Notes under the pieces: generated by a model
What the model was told of the DNA's origin: nothing
Databases searched by the model: none
Seen by the model: only the letters and a program-made list of their open reading frames with translations
Program-made: the position numbers and the translations under genes
Source of the DNA: Pseudomonadota bacterium
GTDB lineage: Bacteria > Desulfobacterota > Binatia > Binatales > Binataceae
DNA length: 64,000 nucleotides
Assembly: GCA_021324855.1 (NCBI GenBank)
Contig: JAJPIG010000007.1
Span: 1-64,000 of the forward strand
Direction of reading: 5' to 3'
Part shown: one piece after another, positions 35,525 to 43,213 of the stretch
Position numbering within the stretch: position 1 is the first letter of the stretch
Layout of the letters: each line of letters begins with the position of its first letter

Positions 35525-36355
35525 TCAGACGGCGCCCGTATGCGATGATCGTTTGACGGCCGCCGCGCCGAAGCGCTGGAGATCGCGCGCAACTCGCCGG
35601 TTCAGCATCCGCCATGCCCGCCTGCGCACCGCGCGCCCGTTACCGAGGCCGCGCGCCGCCGCCCACTCGCGGAACACGCGCATCTGATCGGCCCGGCTGA
35701 TCCAGGCGAACGGAAAATGGCCGAGCTGGACGAGATTGCGAAGCTCAGCGCGTCGACGATTGATGATCGGCGCACGCCGCGTGCGTTCGTGATCGAGAAA
35801 GATCAGCCGCACCGGCTCGTCGCGAAGTGCAAAGATGTTGAACGGCGTAAGGTCGCCGTGGATGAGGTTCGCGCGATGCATCCGTCCGACTTCGCGGCCC
35901 AGCGCAGCCAGCGTCGCGCGCCGGGTCTTTACATCAGCGCCCTCGAGAAAGCGCGGCAGCACATCGCCGTTGATGGCGGCAGTGATCAGCAGCGCCCGCC
36001 CGCCCCATCCCTGCTCACCGATCATCAAAACTTCGGGCGCCTCGAAACCGGCAGCGCGCACCCGCGTCGATCCGACCAGCGCGCGCCGCGCGCGCGAGCC
36101 GCGTACGATTCGCCGTGCAAGTCCTAGCGGCCGCGGCGGATCATAGAGCTTGATGAACACGACGCGTAAACCCGCGGCGCCGATGCGCAACCGGTAAGTC
36201 GTCGCATGACGGGACCGGCGCACCGGCTTCACGACCCCGCCATGAATCGCGGTCCGCGCGGCCTCTACCAATCGATTGCAACGCTCGGGGTCGTCGCCGG
36301 CGAATGATTCGAATCGCCAGCCCTCCCGCTCGAGACCATCTTGGGCGGCCATCAT
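35525..36355 (-). CDS. LPS inner-core (Kdo/heptose) kinase-like protein
   Basis: The 276-residue product has a kinase fold of the WaaP/KdkA/InaA type: VVFIKLYDPPRP (phosphate-anchor Lys), the catalytic loop LIHGDLTPFNIFA and LIFLDHERTR (metal Asp). It begins at the ATGATG over the stop of waaF (ATGA-type overlap), so it is coupled to that heptosyltransferase gene and probably phosphorylates Kdo or heptose of the core. A second kinase-like gene lies at 28589; they are not close copies. Confidence 0.82.
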   Translation of the reverse strand: MMAAQDGLEREGWRFESFAGDDPERCNRLVEAARTAIHGGVVKPVRRSRHATTYRLRIGAAGLRVVFIKLYDPPRPLGLARRIVRGSRARRALVGSTRVRAAGFEAPEVLMIGEQGWGGRALLITAAINGDVLPRFLEGADVKTRRATLAALGREVGRMHRANLIHGDLTPFNIFALRDEPVRLIFLDHERTRRAPIINRRRAELRNLVQLGHFPFAWISRADQMRVFREWAAARGLGNGRAVRRRAWRMLNRRVARDLQRFGAAAVKRSSHTGAV

Positions 36356-37458
36356 GCGAGCCCCACGCACGCGCTCGGTCTATCGAACTGCGGCGCAACG
36401 CGCGCGCCGGCCGCGAGAGCCTTGCGGACCATCGCGACGACCGCGTCCGCTTCGATTCTTCGCATGCACTCGCGGCCGATCGGACAGTCGCGCAGATAGC
36501 ATGGATGACACGGAATTTCGCCACGAATGGCGAACTCGGCGAATCCCCACGGCGCGGACCGTTCGGGCGCGGTCGAACCCCACAGCGACACGATCGGACA
36601 CCCGACCGCCGCTGCGATATGCATCGGACCGCAGTCCGGCCCGAATGCGCCGGCACACTCGGTGAAGATTGCCGCTAGATCACGGAGCCTTGTACGGCCG
36701 CACAGATCAAGGTACCGCATGTCCGCCAGCCGGTCGCTGAGCTCGCGCGCCAACGCCACCTCCTCTTTCGCGCCGATCAGCACAGGAAACAGCGCCGGCG
36801 CGCCGTCGGCGGGCGCGGCAAGCTTTCGAATGACTTCGGCGGTCGATTCCGGAAAGTAAAGCCGGCTCGGCCATGACGATCCGAGGATCACTGCGAGCAA
36901 GGGCCTTGGCGCATCGGCGAGCATTTCTGCGGCACGGCGGCGTTCGTTTTCCTCCGGCTCGAGCCCGAACTCGATCGGCGCGGCCGGTAATCCGAGCGCA
37001 TCGCCGAACGCCTGGTATTGCATCAGCTTGAGCCGCATCGGCGGCTGCGCCGCGATCTCATGCGTATTAAAGCGATGGTTGAATTCTTTCGCGTTCGCGC
37101 GATTGAAGCCAAGCCGCTTGGGCGCTCCCGATGCGAACGAAACGACTCCGCTCTTGAGATGCCGCTGCAGGTCGAGCACAAGGTCGAACCGACCCGCGCG
37201 GATGCGGCGCAACATGAACGGAAACGACCACGGCGCGGAACGGTCATAGACAATTACCTCATCGAGCCATCGATGGCCTTCGACGATGGGCAGCGACTTG
37301 GGCTCGATCACCCACGCGATATGCGCGGCCGGATGGCCGCGCCGGATGCGTCCGAGCAGCGGCAGCGCGCGCACTACGTCGCCGATCGAACCCATCAGAA
37401 CGATCAGGATTCGGCTCACTGGCAGCTTTGGGCGCTCCGGTTTCGAGGTCATCGGCAT
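36352..37458 (-). CDS. waaF: Heptosyltransferase (GT9, WaaF/WaaC-like)
   Basis: The 368-residue GT9 protein has ILIVLMGSIGDVVRALPLLGRI at the start, VLDLQRHLKSGV, a C-terminal LIGAKEEVALA, DLCGRTRLRDLAAIF and the PDCGPMHIAAAVGCPIVSLWGSTAPERSAPWG block. It adds heptose from ADP-heptose to the LPS inner core. A Cys-rich tail, IPCHPCYLRDCPIGRECM, is typical of the family. WaaC versus WaaF cannot be separated with confidence. It overlaps the downstream kinase gene by 4 bases. Confidence 0.9.
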   Translation of the reverse strand: MPMTSKPERPKLPVSRILIVLMGSIGDVVRALPLLGRIRRGHPAAHIAWVIEPKSLPIVEGHRWLDEVIVYDRSAPWSFPFMLRRIRAGRFDLVLDLQRHLKSGVVSFASGAPKRLGFNRANAKEFNHRFNTHEIAAQPPMRLKLMQYQAFGDALGLPAAPIEFGLEPEENERRRAAEMLADAPRPLLAVILGSSWPSRLYFPESTAEVIRKLAAPADGAPALFPVLIGAKEEVALARELSDRLADMRYLDLCGRTRLRDLAAIFTECAGAFGPDCGPMHIAAAVGCPIVSLWGSTAPERSAPWGFAEFAIRGEIPCHPCYLRDCPIGRECMRRIEADAVVAMVRKALAAGARVAPQFDRPSACVGLA

Positions 37459-37527
37459 CGGGCCGGCTCAGCCGATGATAACGGCGCGGCCAGCCCGCGA
37501 AAAGCGGCCTTCAACAGTCGACCGGAG

Positions 37528-37881
37528 CTAATCCCAGTCGAGGGCGCCGCGCTGCCAGGCGTAGACCAGCCCAACTACGAGCACCGCGATGAAAATTAAC
37601 GCCTCGCCTAGGCCGAAGCCGGCCAGCCGGCGAATTTCGGCCGCCCACGGGATCAGGAGGATCACTTCGACATCGAAAACCAGGAAGAGAATGGCGACCA
37701 AATAGAAATGCACTGAGAAGCGGCCCCAAGCGCTGCCACTCGGCGGGTTGCCGCACTCGAAGGGAAGATCCTTGACGGGCGAGCGATGGCGCGGCGCAAC
37801 GAGACGGTTGATCGTGACCATAATCGCGACGACAAGCGCCGCAAAGCCAATCGTCACCCCAATCGGAACCCAGGTCAGCAT
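37528..37881 (-). CDS. nuoA: NADH-quinone oxidoreductase subunit A (NuoA)
   Basis: The 117-residue product (ATG 37881; the ORF-track start is 276 bases further out and implausible) has three membrane helices and the NuoA signature KDLPFECGNPPSG followed by HFYLVAILFLVFDVEVILLIPWA. It is the small membrane subunit of complex I near the quinone channel. It is alone: no nuoB-N genes flank it, and the next genes on the strand are for LPS core. The 81-base divergent gap to amgK holds its promoter. Confidence 0.93.
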   Translation of the reverse strand: MLTWVPIGVTIGFAALVVAIMVTINRLVAPRHRSPVKDLPFECGNPPSGSAWGRFSVHFYLVAILFLVFDVEVILLIPWAAEIRRLAGFGLGEALIFIAVLVVGLVYAWQRGALDWD

Positions 37882-37962
37882 TGGTTGAGAAAATAGCCGA
37901 TGCCGTAATGCTTGCCAATCAGGCGCGTGGCGCGGACCCACCTGACTGGCTAAGCTTTCCGC

Positions 37963-39027
37963 GTGCAGGATCGCAGCCTGGAATCGATCGAGCGATGGAT
38001 CGCGGCGGCGGTGGCGTCGCGATGGCCCGGCGCGCGGGCTGGCGCGACTACCGCAATCAAGGGCGATGCGTCTGGGCGGCGCTTCTGGCGCGTCGCGATT
38101 GAGAGCGCACCGCGCGACGTCCCTGAATCCGCGGTCGCGGCCGATCTCGGCCCCCATGATCTCCCACTCTATGCGCGCGCGCTCGGCCTGCTTCGCGAGC
38201 CGCTCGATGAACCGCCGTTATTGAATGTCCATCGTTTCCTCAAATCCATCGGCGCGGCGGTTCCGGAGCTTTATGCCGAATCGCGCGACGAGCGGATGAT
38301 TCTGATGGAAGACCTCGGCAGCACGCCATTGTTCGATGCGGCGCTCAACGCGCCGGGCGAAGCGGCCGCAGCGCTCTACCGCGCAGCGATCGATCAATTG
38401 CTGCTGATCCATTGCGAGGGCTCGCGATGCGCCGACAGCCGATGCATCGCGTTTCGAGTCGCTTACGACGAACGGCTGTTTCGATGGGAGCTCGAACAGT
38501 TCATCGAGTTCGGGATGACGGCGATCGCCCCGGTATCCGATGCGGCGCGGCTTCGCGGCGAGCTTGACGATTTGGCGGCTCGGCTCGGCGCGGTCCCACG
38601 GGTTTTCTCGCATCGCGACTACCACGGCCACAACTTGTTCGTGCATCGGGGCAAAATCCACGTGATCGATTTTCAGGATGCACTGATGGCGCCGGCGGCG
38701 CAGGATTTAGCGGTGCTGATGACCACGCGCGACACGAGCCGCATCGTCACACCGGCGCTCGAAGAGCGGCTGCTCAACTATTACCTGGCCGGACGCGCCC
38801 GCCGCGGCTATCCCGAGGCGTCGTCGGCGGCATTCTTCGAAACTTATCGGCTCTGCGTGCTGCAGCATTCACTCAAGGTGATCGGTCGCTTCGTTTATCT
38901 CGAACGCGGCGGGATGCGCGGCTACGCCGTCTACCTGCCGTTCGCCATTGAGCAGGCAAGGCGGGCGCTCGATGCACTCGAAGGCTTTCCGGCGCTTCGC
39001 GCCGCGCTCCGCGAGGCCGCGCGATGA
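37963..39027 (+). CDS. amgK: Anomeric MurNAc/GlcNAc kinase AmgK
   Basis: The 354-residue product has the aminoglycoside-phosphotransferase fold with the AmgK patterns GDASGRRFWRV, MILMEDLG, the catalytic loop VFSHRDYHGHNLFV and VIDFQDALMAPAAQDLA, and a C-terminal LQHSLKVIGRF helix. AmgK phosphorylates MurNAc at C1 in the recycling route that bypasses MurA/MurB and gives intrinsic fosfomycin tolerance. Its 4-base overlap with a MurU-like gene is decisive for the assignment. The start is GTG 37963. Confidence 0.93.
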   Translation: MQDRSLESIERWIAAAVASRWPGARAGATTAIKGDASGRRFWRVAIESAPRDVPESAVAADLGPHDLPLYARALGLLREPLDEPPLLNVHRFLKSIGAAVPELYAESRDERMILMEDLGSTPLFDAALNAPGEAAAALYRAAIDQLLLIHCEGSRCADSRCIAFRVAYDERLFRWELEQFIEFGMTAIAPVSDAARLRGELDDLAARLGAVPRVFSHRDYHGHNLFVHRGKIHVIDFQDALMAPAAQDLAVLMTTRDTSRIVTPALEERLLNYYLAGRARRGYPEASSAAFFETYRLCVLQHSLKVIGRFVYLERGGMRGYAVYLPFAIEQARRALDALEGFPALRAALREAAR

Positions 39028-39806
39028 GGGCGTTGGTACTCGCGGCGGGTCGCGGCGAGCGTCTCCGGCCGCTGAGCGATTCGACGCCGAAGCCGATGCT
39101 CGAACTCGGCGGGCGTCCGCTGATTCATTACGTGCTGCTGATGCTACGACGGGCGGGGGTCGTCGAGCTCGCAATCAATCTGCATCACCTCGGCGACCGG
39201 ATCTCATCCGCGCTGGGTGATGGTTCCGCGCTTGGGCTCAAAATCGTTTACGCGCCGGAGCCGAAGCTGCTCGGCACGGCGGGGCCGCTCCAAGGCCTCG
39301 CCGCCTTTTTCGGCAGCGAGCCGTTCGTGGTGCTCAACAGCGACACGATCATGGACCTCGATCTGAGGGCGATGTTCGAGTTGCATCGCCAGCGCGGCGC
39401 ACTTGCGACATTTGCGCTGCGCGGAATCGGCAAGCCCGGAGCATACAGCGAGATCGAGCTTGCGCCCGACGGCCGAATCGTCGCGATGCGCTTGCTGGTC
39501 GATCGTCCGCACGGACGCTTTGATGTTTACGCAGCGCCGAACGCATCGACGGCAGCGGCATCGCCAATGATGTTCTGCGGCGTCACGGTTTGCTCAGCCG
39601 AGGTACTGAAGCTGCCGGTGAAACCACCGCCCTCGAGTTTGATGGGCGATCTGTTCGCGCCTGCGTTGCGCGCCGGCGCTCCGCTGTTCGGATTCGATTA
39701 CGAGGGCTATTTCCGCACGGTCGATGATCTCGCGGCGTGGGATGCGCTCAAACACGAGTTCGCGTCGACACCTCCGCGACTCAGCTATCTGCGTCAGCGG
39801 AGCTGA
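39024..39806 (+). CDS. murU: MurNAc-1-phosphate uridylyltransferase MurU
   Basis: The 260-residue product has the sugar-nucleotidyltransferase signature LVLAAGRGERLRPLSDSTPKPML and metal-binding NSDTIMDLDL. It is of MurU size (short, single domain). With AmgK it makes UDP-MurNAc from recycled MurNAc-1-phosphate. The start overlaps the amgK stop by 4 bases. RmlA/GlmU-like mannose-1-P transferases have similar motifs, but the amgK partner supports MurU. Confidence 0.9.
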   Translation: MRALVLAAGRGERLRPLSDSTPKPMLELGGRPLIHYVLLMLRRAGVVELAINLHHLGDRISSALGDGSALGLKIVYAPEPKLLGTAGPLQGLAAFFGSEPFVVLNSDTIMDLDLRAMFELHRQRGALATFALRGIGKPGAYSEIELAPDGRIVAMRLLVDRPHGRFDVYAAPNASTAAASPMMFCGVTVCSAEVLKLPVKPPPSSLMGDLFAPALRAGAPLFGFDYEGYFRTVDDLAAWDALKHEFASTPPRLSYLRQRS

Positions 39807-39905
39807 ATTCCATCGAGCTGGTTTCCTCGCCGCACTGATTGAAATGCTTATGCGTCGACTTCGTCGTGTGACGCGCGGAGCTTTTTTCCTGGCGGGCGGG
39901 ACCGA

Positions 39906-41129
39906 TCAGGCTGACCTGCCGGGCGCGGCACGGGTGAAGCCCATGATCTTGATGTAGTACTCCCACTTCCTCAGATTGCCGGCTTCGTCATTCTGTTGGA
40001 ACGCGTAGGCGGGCGGTTCATCGTAACTCAAGACGCCCTTTTGATACGAAACCGTGCCCGGAGCGGCGTCGCCGCGATGGAGCCGGTTAAAGACCGCGCC
40101 GTCCTCCAGCGAAATAAGTCCGCTCGGGCCGAGCAGGTTCGATGACTGGCGGAGGCGATGCCGCAGCATCGCTTCATCGTCGTCCTGATGCGAGAAGTAG
40201 GCGTAATGGATTTCGACTTCGGCGGGGGAGCGCGGGAAGCCGAAGCGCACGTTGATTACGTCGCAGTGCTTCACGATAACCGTCATCGGGAACAGCGCCG
40301 TGATCGTGGAGCGCGGCTCGACGCGCCGATCTTTGAACTCGACAATCGAAGGATCGTTCAGGAATTCGGAATTGGCGCTGTCGCGCAACTCCGCTTCCAT
40401 CGCCATATGGCCCCTCTCGGTTACGAAGAACGTGCCCGTACCGCCCTGCCATCGGAGCAGCCGGAACGCACGATGGAGCAACGGCGCGTGATATCCCTCA
40501 TTGTCGTTGTACTCCTTCCAGTTCGTGGCGAAGGACGTCTTCTGATAGCCGAGCAGCTTCAGCCGGCCGTCGCCGCCCAGGATGGTGGCGAGATACGGCT
40601 TGGCTCCCCCAAGGTAGCTGTCGAGATCGAGCGCATCGCGGCCCATCGTGGCGAAAATCAGCCCTTTGAACTGATCGCTGCGCAGTTCGCGCAGACCGTA
40701 ATCCTGTTTGTTGAATTCAGCGGGGAAGCGCTCGCGCCCCGGACAGGCCATCAGCTCGCCCCGGTTATTGAAGAGCCATCGATGGTAGGGGCATTCGAAC
40801 TCGACCGCGTGGCCCCGCGAGCGCGTTTCGATCTGGGTCCCGCGATGGGTGCATGAATTGACGAAGACCCGCACGCGATCGTCGTCGCCGCGGAGGATCA
40901 GGATCGGCGTTTCAGCGATTTGGAAGGTCTTGAAGTCGCCCGGGTTCGGCAGCTCGGCGGCATGCGCCACCGGATGCCACTCCGGACCATAAAAGATCCG
41001 CTCGAGTTCAAGTCGGTAGATATCGGACCGATGGAAAACTTCTTTCGGCAGATCGCTGTAGCGCGCCGGCCACGTGAAATGCACCGGCTGTGACGCCGCG
41101 TCGGCCGAGTGATTCATCGCACTTGCCAT
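39906..41129 (-). CDS. Rieske non-haem iron oxygenase alpha subunit
   Basis: The 407-residue product has an N-terminal Rieske domain with ligands CTHRG and CPYHRW (C-x-H and C-x2-H) and a C-terminal mononuclear iron domain with NDNEGYHAPLLHR (H-x4-H). ATG 41129 follows GGAGGA. It would hydroxylate or demethylate an aromatic or similar substrate using O2 with electrons from a reductase. No beta subunit, ferredoxin or reductase is next to it. It is followed 18 bases upstream on the strand by an amidohydrolase, suggesting a small catabolic unit. Confidence 0.88.
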   Translation of the reverse strand: MASAMNHSADAASQPVHFTWPARYSDLPKEVFHRSDIYRLELERIFYGPEWHPVAHAAELPNPGDFKTFQIAETPILILRGDDDRVRVFVNSCTHRGTQIETRSRGHAVEFECPYHRWLFNNRGELMACPGRERFPAEFNKQDYGLRELRSDQFKGLIFATMGRDALDLDSYLGGAKPYLATILGGDGRLKLLGYQKTSFATNWKEYNDNEGYHAPLLHRAFRLLRWQGGTGTFFVTERGHMAMEAELRDSANSEFLNDPSIVEFKDRRVEPRSTITALFPMTVIVKHCDVINVRFGFPRSPAEVEIHYAYFSHQDDDEAMLRHRLRQSSNLLGPSGLISLEDGAVFNRLHRGDAAPGTVSYQKGVLSYDEPPAYAFQQNDEAGNLRKWEYYIKIMGFTRAAPGRSA

Positions 41130-41147
41130 ACCAAGTCCTCCGGTTCG

Positions 41148-42278
41148 TTACTCCAGACCATAGCAGTTCGCGAGATTATCGTGCAGCACCGCGTTTTTAT
41201 CGTCCTCGCTCAGGCAGGCCGTGTGCTTCTCGATCACTTCGCGCGAGTGCGGCCAGGTCGAGTCGAAATGCGGGAAATCGTTGGCCCACATCAGGCGCCG
41301 CACGTTCATCAGATGCGCGGTCTGAAACGCGATCAAATCGTCCTGGAACGTGACATAGACGTTTTCCAGGAAATATTCGCTCGGCAACTTCGAGAGCGGC
41401 TCGGTCCTCATATGATGGCGATGATGCTTGTAGGCGTAATCCATCCGGCTGATGAAATGCGGCACCCAGCCGGCGTCGGCCTCCGCACAGACCAGCTTGA
41501 GCTTTGGATGGCGCTCGAAGACACCGCCGAAGACGAACATCGCCAGCAGGTCCTGGTTGCCACGGATCAGGTTCATCCAGCCGTTTAGCTGCGAGTTCAC
41601 GCCGCGCATCGCCATCCCATAGAAACTGTCGAGTTTGAGATTGGGATCGCGGGCTCCGGCCAGATGGTGGAAGCTGACCGGCAGCTCCAACTCGACGCAC
41701 GTCGCCCAAAAGGGATCGTAGATGCGGCTGTCGTAGTCTTCTTCGTTCGGCCATCCGGGAAGCATTACGCCGCGCATCCCAAGCTGCTTGATATGACGCA
41801 CTTCCGCGATCGCGTCGGTCACCGAGCGCATCGAGGTCATCCCGAGTCCAATCAGGCGATCGGGATGACTCGCGCAGAACTCGGCAAGCCACAGATTGTA
41901 CGCATCGAGGCAGGCCTTCCGGTAATCGAAATCGAGATGCTTGCAGATGAGCATGCCGGCGCTCGGATAGATCACCTCAGCAGCGATGCCGTCGCGATCC
42001 TGGTCGCGCATTCTGACCTCCGGATCCCATCCGCCGCGCTGGAGATCCTCGAAACGGGCCTGATGGCGGATTTTGTCGGGCGGCACGCCGGCTCCCGACA
42101 ACACAGCCATCGGGACCTTCCGCGTGATTCCATCGATGACAAAGCCGTCACCCATCTCGTCATCGTAGAGCATCCGCGGCGCCCGATCCCGGAACCGGCG
42201 ATCGATGCGATCGACATAGGTGTTGGGCGGTTCGAGGACGTGCGAGTCGGCGGAAAAAATCGGCTTAAGCATTGGCAT
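41148..42278 (-). CDS. Amidohydrolase-2 family metal-dependent hydrolase
   Basis: The 376-residue product (ATG 42278, preceded by AGGAGG) has the amidohydrolase-2 pattern: IFSADSHVLEPP at the start, LPVSFHHLAGARD in the middle and MWANDFPHFDSTWPHS near the end, which give His and Asp metal ligands. Relatives act as decarboxylases or ring/ester hydrolases on aromatic acids. The second His of the usual H-x-H is not present (SHVLE), as is common in this subfamily. It is co-directional with the Rieske oxygenase 18 bases away. Confidence 0.85.
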   Translation of the reverse strand: MPMLKPIFSADSHVLEPPNTYVDRIDRRFRDRAPRMLYDDEMGDGFVIDGITRKVPMAVLSGAGVPPDKIRHQARFEDLQRGGWDPEVRMRDQDRDGIAAEVIYPSAGMLICKHLDFDYRKACLDAYNLWLAEFCASHPDRLIGLGMTSMRSVTDAIAEVRHIKQLGMRGVMLPGWPNEEDYDSRIYDPFWATCVELELPVSFHHLAGARDPNLKLDSFYGMAMRGVNSQLNGWMNLIRGNQDLLAMFVFGGVFERHPKLKLVCAEADAGWVPHFISRMDYAYKHHRHHMRTEPLSKLPSEYFLENVYVTFQDDLIAFQTAHLMNVRRLMWANDFPHFDSTWPHSREVIEKHTACLSEDDKNAVLHDNLANCYGLE

Positions 42279-42281
42279 CAC

Positions 42282-42589
42282 TGGCCTCCTGCGCTCTGCC
42301 GCCGGATGACGGGAATCATAGAAGGTTGGAAATCTAAAACAAGGGGAATTCTCCTGACGGTTCGGTTCAGGTTGCTGCGTGAAGGAAGCCTGCCCTGCTC
42401 AGACTGCCAATATTTACTTCGCTTTACCTTTTTATAATTTTGGGCTACGCCGGCGACGCGAGAAGAGGATTGACCGAGACGGATCATGAGCCCGACCTCG
42501 TCAGCACCGGCGACTTCCTCGGCAGGACCACGAAATTAACGTCAGACTTTCGTGGTCAAGCTTCTCGTTCTGAATCCTGTCGGCAGGCG
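42282..42589. other. Intergenic region between amidohydrolase and universal stress genes
   Basis: About 300 bases lack a credible gene. It contains an A+T-rich stretch around 42405-42440 (including TTTATAATTTT), which could be a promoter element, and a perfect inverted repeat at 42526-42557 annotated separately. The plus-strand ORF 42440..43054 overlaps the universal stress gene in antisense and is not supported. Confidence 0.5.
42526..42557. repeat. Perfect 10-bp inverted repeat downstream of the universal stress gene
   Basis: GACCACGAAA / TTTCGTGGTC with a 12-base loop. It lies 33 bases past the stop of the minus-strand universal stress gene, so it may be its transcription terminator, though no T-tract follows on either strand. 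An operator is the alternative. Confidence 0.55.
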
Positions 42590-43051
42590 TCAGAGCACTA
42601 CCGACGTGAGGCTCTTGCGCCGCTGGTGTACCGGCACGGTCAGCACCGGCACGGGAGAATCGCGCACGATGCGGGCGGCGACGCTGCCCAAAAAGAAGTA
42701 GCTGAGCCCGGTGCGCCCGTGCGTCGCCATCACGACCAGGTCTGCGTGGCGCTCTTCGATCTCGCGGATGATTTCGCGTACCGGGTCTCCGATCACCACC
42801 GCAATCTCGGACGGAACTTTCAAGTTAAGCCCGCGGACAAGGTGCTCGATGCGGGCGCGGGCCTCGTCCTGCGCGTACGACAGCGGCTCGACGAGCAGCG
42901 GCTGGCCGACGGCCTCCATCGGCAACGGCACGACGTGCATCACGACCAGCTTCGCCCCGTTCTCTTCGGCGAGTTTGCGCGCCGTCTCGAGCGTGATGTC
43001 GGTGTTGGGGCCAAGATCGATCGGGCACAGTATGGTCTTGAAGCCTGCCAT
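42590..43051 (-). CDS. Universal stress protein A-family protein
   Basis: The 153-residue UspA domain begins FKTILCPIDLGPNTD and ends with the nucleotide-binding block THGRTGLSYFFLGSVAARIVR (G-x2-G...G-S), so it is the ATP-binding type. It probably supports stress survival. ATG 43051 follows GGAGGA. It is divergent from nadE with 160 bases between. Confidence 0.93.
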   Translation of the reverse strand: MAGFKTILCPIDLGPNTDITLETARKLAEENGAKLVVMHVVPLPMEAVGQPLLVEPLSYAQDEARARIEHLVRGLNLKVPSEIAVVIGDPVREIIREIEERHADLVVMATHGRTGLSYFFLGSVAARIVRDSPVPVLTVPVHQRRKSLTSVVL

Positions 43052-43167
43052 TGATGCTGTCCTCCGCCAAAAAAGAATGCCCTACCCGTCTTCCTGTATG
43101 CACCATCGCAGCCCGCAGGACCATCCCGATGTCCCCGAAGGGGCAGCAAATCGACGGCAAAGATGGG

Positions 43168-43196
43168 ATATTCAGAGCCCGCAGTTTACGTATAAT
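43168..43196 (+). promoter_or_regulatory. Possible nadE promoter with consensus -10
   Basis: A perfect TATAAT (43191-43196) lies 17 bases before the nadE GTG. The -35 region is weak (ATATTC or TATTCA). If used, the transcript would have a very short leader, with the AAGGAG ribosome site at its 5' end. This is a tentative call. Confidence 0.3.
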
Positions 43197-43213
43197 CGCC
43201 TAAGGAGCGGCTC

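Noticed and set aside
42433-42438. TATAAT in the A+T-rich gap
   Set aside because: No acceptable -35 element and no plus-strand gene downstream.
42440-43054. Plus-strand ORF of 204 residues over the universal stress gene
   Set aside because: Its 3' two-thirds are antisense to a clear UspA domain, and it has no ribosome site.
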